A stretch of 20,061 bases of DNA from Verrucomicrobia bacterium UBA1731 (GTDB taxonomy: Bacteria > Verrucomicrobiota > Kiritimatiellia > RFP12 > UBA1067). The DNA lies in NCBI GenBank assembly GCA_002317575.1, contig DCIH01000063.1, forward strand, positions 1-20,061, read 5' to 3'. Each line of letters starts with the position of its first letter. Positions within the stretch are counted from its first letter, which is position 1. The notes under the pieces were generated by a model. It saw nothing but the letters and a program-made list of their open reading frames with translations, did no database searches and was not told the DNA's origin. Position numbers and translations under genes: made by a program. Below, piece after piece: positions 15,719 to 20,061 of the stretch.

Positions 15719-16819
15719 ATGGACGTTTCAAGAAGGGGATTTCTGGCGTTGGGCGCGGCGAGCGGCGTGGCCGTCGCGGCGTCGGCGGCGGAGGACAAGC
15801 TCACGGACGGCGGCTTCGCGCCGGTGTCGCGTCCCGGCGATCCGGAGCGGAAGGCGCCGCTCGTGCCGGCGGGCGCGCGCAGTTTCGCGGCGTTCGACCG
15901 CGCGTGCGTCGGCTGCCAGCTGTGCGTGGCGGCGTGTCCGAACCACGTGCTCGTGCCGAGTTCCGACCCGAAGCGCTTCCTGCGCCCCGAAATGCGCTTT
16001 TCCCACGGCTATTGCCGCGTGGACTGCAACCGCTGCGGCGAGGTGTGTCCGGCGGGCGCGATTCTGCCGCTCAAGCCGGCGGAGAAGGTCAACGTCCACG
16101 TCGGCCACGCGATCTGGCACAAGGACCGCTGTCTCGCGGCGACGGAGGGCGTGGAGTGCCACGCGTGCGAGCGGCATTGCCCCGTCCAGGCGATCGTGCG
16201 CGTGTCGCTGGACAAAAAGGATCCGAAGGCGCCGCTGGTGCCGTTGGTGGACACGAGCCGCTGCATCGGCTGCGGCGCGTGCGAGAATCTGTGCCCCGCG
16301 CGTCCGCTGCCGGCGATGACGCTCAAGGGCTTCGCGGTTCACCGCGTGGTGACGAAGATGGGCGACGAGGACGTGCTCGCGGAGGCGAAGCGGCTTCTGT
16401 CCACGAAGGCTGCGCTGGTGCTCGTGAAGGACGGCGTGATCATCTCCTACGGCAAGGGTCGCGGCGTGAAGCCGCTGCTGGAGCGTCTCGAGACGCGTCC
16501 GGAGGACCTTAAGGACGCGTGGCTCATCGACAAGGTGATCGGCCGCGCGGCGGCGGCGATCGCGCTCAAGGGCGGCGTCAAGCGCGTCCACGCGCTGATG
16601 ATCGCCGAAGGCGCGGTGACGCTGCTCCAGGAGAAGGGCGTCCACGTTTCGTTCGACGAGAAGGTGCCGATGATTTTGAATCGCGACAAAACCGGCTCGT
16701 GTCCCATGGAGGCGGCCGTGAAGGACTTGACGGACGTCGACAAGATGGTTGAGGCGGTCGTGAAGAAGGCGGCGGAACTCGCCGCCGCGGCAGAAGCGAA
16801 CGCTGGCTCCGCGAAGTGA
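15719..16819 (+). CDS. Tat-exported four-cluster ferredoxin fused to DUF1893
   Basis: This 366-residue protein opens with a twin-arginine signal, SRRGFLALGAA (4-14), with a cleavage candidate near ASA|AE. Residues 55-200 carry sixteen cysteines in four groups (C63/66/69/73, C99/103/106/110, C138/147/150/154, C182/185/188/192), enough for four [4Fe-4S] clusters, resembling NapG/MauM-type ferredoxins. The C-terminal part (about 218-350) is a DUF1893 domain with LVLVKDGVIISYGKGRGVKP, DKVIGRAAAAIAL and NRDKTGSCPMEAAV (321-334). DUF1893 is often a stand-alone protein; its Thermotoga member TM1506 is assigned to the cytidine-deaminase-like fold, but its function is unknown. GAGGAG precedes ATG by 7 bases. 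It ends the eight-gene run and should pass electrons on the outer face of the inner membrane, perhaps with the reductase upstream. Confidence 0.92.
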   Translation: MDVSRRGFLALGAASGVAVAASAAEDKLTDGGFAPVSRPGDPERKAPLVPAGARSFAAFDRACVGCQLCVAACPNHVLVPSSDPKRFLRPEMRFSHGYCRVDCNRCGEVCPAGAILPLKPAEKVNVHVGHAIWHKDRCLAATEGVECHACERHCPVQAIVRVSLDKKDPKAPLVPLVDTSRCIGCGACENLCPARPLPAMTLKGFAVHRVVTKMGDEDVLAEAKRLLSTKAALVLVKDGVIISYGKGRGVKPLLERLETRPEDLKDAWLIDKVIGRAAAAIALKGGVKRVHALMIAEGAVTLLQEKGVHVSFDEKVPMILNRDKTGSCPMEAAVKDLTDVDKMVEAVVKKAAELAAAAEANAGSAK

Positions 16820-16834
16820 GGCGTGGGCGGAGTG

Positions 16835-16857
16835 CCAGGGGGTGGCGTCGCTCCGCG
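16835..16857 (+). repeat. Left-arm fragment of the 98-bp element
   Basis: CCAGGGGGT (16835-16843) runs into the hairpin 1 left arm and CTCCGC loop (to 16856), then diverges. The full copy begins 32 bases later, so the left arm is duplicated. Confidence 0.75.
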
Positions 16858-16866
16858 TGTCGTCCA

Positions 16867-16964
16867 CAAGGGGGTGGCGTCGCTCCGCCGACGCCACCAA
16901 GTTCGCAAAAGGCTTGGTTCAATGACGAGCATGGTCACGCCGGCGGAGCGGCGTGACCCCCTGG
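16867..16964 (+). repeat. 98-bp paired-hairpin element, copy B
   Basis: Hairpin 1 (16873-16882 with 16889-16898, loop CTCCGC) is identical to that of copy A. Hairpin 2 (16933-16942 with 16949-16958) has the same stem as copy A but loop GCGGAG, the exact complement of the hairpin 1 loop. The spacer 16899-16932 is 34 bases, as in copy A, and shares only its first seven bases (AAGTTCG) plus scattered matches. It lies between the ferredoxin-DUF1893 stop and the next promoter, where it may end transcription. Confidence 0.82.
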
Positions 16965-16972
16965 TGTGGCCG

Positions 16973-17003
16973 CGGCGGAGCGGCGTGACCCCTGGTGTGG
17001 CCG
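16973..17003 (+). repeat. Right-arm duplication of the 98-bp element
   Basis: Bases 16941-16972 recur at 16973-17003 with one C missing from the C run. The duplicated stretch is the right half of hairpin 2 plus its flank. It ends 7 bases before the extended -10 of the beta-helix gene, so the -35 region of that promoter is made of repeat sequence. Confidence 0.8.
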
Positions 17004-17010
17004 CGATTTG

Positions 17011-17019
17011 TGCTATAAT
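17011..17019 (+). promoter_or_regulatory. Extended -10 promoter of the beta-helix gene
   Basis: TGC (17011-17013) precedes a consensus TATAAT (17014-17019). No -35 box is recognisable at the usual distance. The ATG at 17026 is 6 bases beyond the -10 box, which is where transcription itself should start, so the mRNA is probably leaderless. Confidence 0.8.
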
Positions 17020-17025
17020 GCGCGC

Positions 17026-19500
17026 ATGCCACGTCTAATTCATTTTGCCGTTTTCCTGGCCGCGTTGGCGGCCGCTTCTTGCGTTTTCGCCGCGCCCGTA
17101 GCGCTGAAGCCCGGGGATCAGACCGACCCTTCCGCGGGGAAGCCCGCCGCAACGTCGACGCCGCGCGGGTACGAGCCGGCCGAGGCGTTTCGCGCGCCCT
17201 ACGTGTCCTCGTACTACGTGCAGCCGATCGTCACGTCGTCCGTGCCGGCGTCGATCAGGTTCTACGTCACCGACTGGGACCAGAGCGAAATCCGCTACGG
17301 CGACGATTCCTGGCGCTTCACGGCGCACGTGCAGCTGGTGCGGTCCGAACCGGCGGAGCGACCGAAACTGTCGCCCGGGAAAAGCGGCGCGAAGAAGACG
17401 GCGTCCAAGTCCAAGAAGGCGCCGAAGCCGAAACCTGCGCCCAAACCGAAGAAGGGCAAGGCGGGCGGCGAGAAGGTGACGTCCATTCCCGATCTGTCCG
17501 CCGGCGACAACGAAATCGATCTCGGCGTCCTCTCGCCCGGCGACTACGACGTGTGCTTCTGGTGCACCGACTCCAAGGGACGCGAATCGCATCGCGTGTG
17601 GCAGCAGTTCCGCGTGCGCGACGCCGCCGATCTGGAGATCACGGCCGCGCAGACGTACGTGATGACGGAACAGGACCTCGCCGCGTACAAAATCAAGAAC
17701 GACGACCGCCGCGAGCGTCTGGCGCCGTCGGGCGGCGCCGAGCCGAAACCGGCGGACCCCAAGCAGCCCGGCTACGTGGTCAAGTTCCCCTCCAATTCCA
17801 AGGGCGTCCCCGTGACGGCCGCGTACAAGCAGCGCGTCGTCGAATACGATCCCGGGTACGACAAGGACGCCGTGGAGAAGGAGGCGCTCCAGACGACGCA
17901 GGGCCTCAACGAATTTCTGGCGGACAAGGCGGACGAGGGCTACCGCAAGGTGGTGCTGTTGCCCGGCACCTACCGCCTGAGCGCGAAGGCGTACGTGACG
18001 ATGCCGGACTACCTCACGGTGGATATGAACGGCGCCATGTTCAAGGAGAACGGCTTCACGGGTTGCCATGCGACGATGGTGCGGTTCGAAAGCACGGACG
18101 ACGCGCACCTCGTGAACGGCACGATCGCGGGCGACTACTGGGAGCACGACTACGAGCATTCGGACCACGAGAGCGAATGGCCGCTCGGGGTTTCCATCGA
18201 CGGTGAAAGCCGTTATTCGAGCATGGAGAAGCTGAAGGTGATCGACGTGACGGGCTACGGCGGGAGCAACGGCGTTGCCAGCGACCGCCGCGGCGGCATG
18301 GCGCGCTTTTCGCGTCCCGTGAATTTCACGGAGCCGGGCGAGCTCGACCGCAAGACGGGCAAGGTGAACCGCACGGTGAAGGGGCGCGTCACGAGCGATT
18401 TCGTGGACGTCACGGGCAAGGACTGCGGCAACTGGGTGCAGCTCTGCAAATTTCTCGGCTACCAGGGGCGCGCGTTCCGCGAGTGGGACGTGACGGTGTG
18501 CTTCTACTCCGTGGGCAAGCGCCTCGTGGGCGCGGAGACGGCGTGGCAGTACCGCAAGATCCGCATTCCGGACGAGGCCATGTATCTGCGCGTGAGCGTC
18601 GACTGTCCGAACGTGGTGGAGGCGAACAAGGCGGAGTTCACGGCGAGCGACTTCCGCATGCCGTACAACTGCACGGTGGCGAACTGCGCTTTCACGCACG
18701 TGCGCTGCGTCGGCTACGCCGCGAGCGCGATGCGCAATTTCCTCTTCAAAGACAACACGTTCCTGCGGTGCGGCGAGGCGCTGGCGATGAGTTCGTTCGA
18801 CGCCGAGGACGGTTGGGACATGATGCAGGACACGTACATGGACGGCAACAAGTTCTGGGCGAGCCCGTACCAGACGGACATCGTCACCTGCGGCGGGCAC
18901 AACTTCGTGTTCGAGCGCAACGTCGGGCGCATCTACATGTGGGAGCGCACGTTCGGCTGCGTGGGGCGGTACAATTCGGGCATCAACGGCGTGTTCCGCT
19001 GCGGATCGCGGCGGCAAAGCGGATACGCGCGCGCCACGGACACGAACGACTGGCCGTACGGTCTGGAGCTCGGCGTGGGCGGCAAGGTCTACACGGACTG
19101 GGATTTCGCGATGCGCGGACTCAAGTTCGGTCCCGGCAAGAAACAGCACGCGAAGGTCACGGTGGGCGCGATGGGGCGTCTCGTGTGCTGCGACTTCCAG
19201 GACATGGAAGTGGGGCACGCGCGGCTCACGAAGTGCCGCATGAAGAACTGCGTCGGACGGCAGCCGCGCGGCGGCGAGTGGGACGGCTGCGAGATGCACA
19301 ACATGACGTTCACGGGGTCTGGCGGCGAAAATTCCTACGTGAACTGCAAGTTCGTGAAGTGCACGCTCAAGCACGTTTTTTCGGGCAAGATGACGCTCAG
19401 AAACTGCACGCTCAAAAAGTGCACGTTCGACAATTGCGAGAAGCAGGCGTTCGATTTCGTCGACTGCACCTTCGACGAAACGGAATTGCCGAAAGAGTGA
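17026..19500 (+). CDS. Large exported right-handed beta-helix protein
   Basis: This 824-residue protein has a signal peptide (1-23, ending FAA|P) and should act in the periplasm or outside. Residues 55-220 look like a beta-sandwich region, interrupted by a low-complexity Lys/Pro/Ala stretch (about 114-150). From about 290 the sequence resembles pectate-lyase-like beta-helices: a start with LNEFLADKADEGYRKVVLLP, then rungs such as NCTVANCAFTHVRCVG and FLFKDNTFLRCGEAL. The end has short Cys-spaced rungs (NCKFVKCTLK, NCTLKKCTFDNC). Such folds occur in polysaccharide lyases, hydrolases and tail spikes, and no catalytic set is evident to me. ATG 17026 is chosen over an in-frame ATG at 16966 because the latter lies in repeats ahead of the promoter, while 17026 starts the signal peptide. 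No Shine-Dalgarno is present. A tRNA promoter begins at the next base after the stop. Confidence 0.85.
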   Translation: MPRLIHFAVFLAALAAASCVFAAPVALKPGDQTDPSAGKPAATSTPRGYEPAEAFRAPYVSSYYVQPIVTSSVPASIRFYVTDWDQSEIRYGDDSWRFTAHVQLVRSEPAERPKLSPGKSGAKKTASKSKKAPKPKPAPKPKKGKAGGEKVTSIPDLSAGDNEIDLGVLSPGDYDVCFWCTDSKGRESHRVWQQFRVRDAADLEITAAQTYVMTEQDLAAYKIKNDDRRERLAPSGGAEPKPADPKQPGYVVKFPSNSKGVPVTAAYKQRVVEYDPGYDKDAVEKEALQTTQGLNEFLADKADEGYRKVVLLPGTYRLSAKAYVTMPDYLTVDMNGAMFKENGFTGCHATMVRFESTDDAHLVNGTIAGDYWEHDYEHSDHESEWPLGVSIDGESRYSSMEKLKVIDVTGYGGSNGVASDRRGGMARFSRPVNFTEPGELDRKTGKVNRTVKGRVTSDFVDVTGKDCGNWVQLCKFLGYQGRAFREWDVTVCFYSVGKRLVGAETAWQYRKIRIPDEAMYLRVSVDCPNVVEANKAEFTASDFRMPYNCTVANCAFTHVRCVGYAASAMRNFLFKDNTFLRCGEALAMSSFDAEDGWDMMQDTYMDGNKFWASPYQTDIVTCGGHNFVFERNVGRIYMWERTFGCVGRYNSGINGVFRCGSRRQSGYARATDTNDWPYGLELGVGGKVYTDWDFAMRGLKFGPGKKQHAKVTVGAMGRLVCCDFQDMEVGHARLTKCRMKNCVGRQPRGGEWDGCEMHNMTFTGSGGENSYVNCKFVKCTLKHVFSGKMTLRNCTLKKCTFDNCEKQAFDFVDCTFDETELPKE

Positions 19501-19530
19501 TTGACGCATGCGCGCATCGTGTGGTATACT
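19501..19530 (+). promoter_or_regulatory. Promoter of the tRNA pair
   Basis: TTGACG (19501-19506), an 18-base spacer and TATACT (19525-19530) with extended -10 bases TGG (19522-19524). Transcription should start near 19537, about 15 bases before tRNA-Gly. The -35 box begins immediately after the stop codon of the beta-helix gene. Confidence 0.85.
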
Positions 19531-19551
19531 GCGCGCGTTTTTCACTCTTTG

Positions 19552-19625
19552 GCGGGCGTAACTCAATGGCAGAGTGCCAGCCTTCCAAGCTGGTTACGAG
19601 GGTTCGATTCCCTTCGCCCGCTCCA
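19552..19625 (+). tRNA. trnG-UCC: tRNA-Gly, anticodon UCC
   Basis: The acceptor stem pairs GCGGGCG (19552-19558) with CGCCCGC (19615-19621), discriminator U, and CCA encoded at 19623-19625. The anticodon arm is CCAGC-CTTCCAA-GCTGG, giving anticodon UCC for GGA/GGG codons. The T arm GAGGG-TTCGATT-CCCTT is normal (closing G-U pair). It is 4 bases from tRNA-Leu and shares its promoter. Confidence 0.97.
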
Positions 19626-19629
19626 AATT

Positions 19630-19716
19630 GCCGGAGTGATGGAATTGGTAGACTTGGCAGACTCAAAATCTGCTGTGGGCAACCACGTGAGGGTTCGAGT
19701 CCCTCCTCCGGCACCA
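19630..19716 (+). tRNA. trnL-CAA: tRNA-Leu, anticodon CAA
   Basis: The acceptor stem pairs GCCGGAG (19630-19636) with CTCCGGC (19706-19712), discriminator A, and CCA encoded at 19714-19716. The anticodon arm GCAGA-CTCAAAA-TCTGC gives anticodon CAA, reading UUG. A long variable arm with a GTGG/CCAC stem marks it as a class II tRNA. Confidence 0.97.
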
Positions 19717-19735
19717 ACTGCGAGTCCAAAATCGG

Positions 19736-19765
19736 AGAGTCGGGTCATAATCCCGGCTCTTTGAC
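19736..19765 (+). terminator. Terminator of the tRNA unit
   Basis: A 9-bp stem AGAGTCGGG (19736-19744) with CCCGGCTCT (19752-19760), one G-T pair, has a 7-base loop and is followed by T-rich sequence interrupted by GAC. It begins 20 bases after the tRNA-Leu CCA. Confidence 0.8.
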
Positions 19766-20061
19766 TTTATTCTATATCAGATAAAACCCCTTGAAATTTG
19801 GGCATTTTCCGCATTTCGACCTTCGTGACGGAACATGGCCTTGACCCCATGAGTAGCACGGGAGATACCCAAAAAGTCTCCCGTGCTATTCTCCCGTGCT
19901 ACTCCAAATCTCTCTTTTGTAGCACGGGAGACTTTTTCGTCTCGCCCTTTGTTTTCAGGTGTTTCAAGGCGTTTTACGGAAATTGATTCGTTTTATTCTA
20001 CCTCAAGGTGAGTTGCGTGTATTCACACTCCTCGAACCACGAGAGACATCGTGTGCTTTCC
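19766..20061. other. AT-richer tail without a recognisable gene
   Basis: Base composition falls to roughly half GC, clearly below the coding part of the window. I find no gene, integrase or insertion sequence. A short frame 19798-19986 has no plausible start signal and runs through the inverted repeats. Apart from the repeat cluster at 19851-19937 there is only a distant inverted pair CCTTGAAA (19789-19796) and TTTCAAGG (about 19962). Confidence 0.6.
19851..19937 (+). repeat. Four-copy inverted-repeat cluster (TAGCACGGGAGA)
   Basis: The 12-mer TAGCACGGGAGA occurs at 19854-19865 (+), 19877-19888 (-), 19890-19901 (-) and 19920-19931 (+). Copies 1 and 3 extend to a perfect 15-bp inverted pair (19851-19865 with 19890-19904). 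Copies 2 and 4 extend to a perfect 18-bp pair (19871-19888 with 19920-19937). Copies 1-2 and 3-4 could instead form two adjacent hairpins of 12 and 13 bp, the second followed by CTTTTT like a terminator. Confidence 0.85.

Noticed and set aside
16966..17025. An upstream start for the beta-helix protein at 16966
   Set aside because: It would put repeat sequence and the -10 box inside the coding region and would add 20 residues ahead of a good signal peptide.
19736..19765. A third, partial tRNA after tRNA-Leu
   Set aside because: The stem and CAT-containing loop recall a Met anticodon arm, but the arm does not pair correctly in that register and there is no acceptor, D or T arm. A terminator fits better.

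Overview
The window is about 20 kb of GC-rich bacterial chromosome; every convincing gene is on the + strand. RseP, TolC and O-antigen-ligase type proteins, a probable lipoprotein and a Tat substrate indicate a diderm (Gram-negative) cell. The secreted GH95 hydrolase, the DUF1080 protein, the large beta-helix protein and the ferredoxin-linked aldo/keto reductase would suit a polysaccharide-degrading member of the PVC superphylum (Kiritimatiellota or Verrucomicrobiota). That placement is inference from gene content; there is no marker gene to prove it.

Layout. (1) 224-3953: a promoter, an exported GH95 alpha-L-fucosidase-type enzyme and a sodium:neurotransmitter-symporter-family carrier. (2) 3954-4966: about 1 kb with no gene, packed with palindromic repeats and short tandem arrays. 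(3) 4927-7170: a promoter, a two-S1-domain RNA-binding protein, an MTA/SAH-deaminase-type amidohydrolase and a hairpin terminator. (4) 7177-16819: one strong promoter followed by eight tightly packed genes: secreted DUF1080 protein, TolC-type outer-membrane factor, MacA/HlyD-type adaptor, fumarase/tartrate-dehydratase beta-type protein, RseP protease, O-antigen-ligase-like membrane protein, aldo/keto reductase with two cluster motifs, and a Tat-exported four-cluster ferredoxin fused to DUF1893. Gaps run from -4 to 39 bases, so one transcript is plausible although the functions are mixed. (5) 16820-17025: a second palindrome-rich spacer carrying the same repeat found at 4081-4178. (6) 17026-19500: a large exported beta-helix protein read from a promoter that touches its start codon. 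(7) 19501-19765: a promoter, tRNA-Gly(UCC), tRNA-Leu(CAA) and a terminator. (8) 19764-20061: an AT-richer tail with a four-copy inverted-repeat cluster and no gene.

The most unusual material is not protein coding. A 98-bp element occurs twice with two 10-bp stems whose arms differ only by compensatory changes and whose central 34-base spacer has fixed length but diverged sequence. A second repeat family has the same plan of conserved arms around a variable core. Three exported-protein genes appear to be read from leaderless or near-leaderless mRNAs, with the -10 box 6-8 bases before ATG. On the protein side, the reductase and ferredoxin-DUF1893 pair is the best candidate for an uncharacterised redox system.
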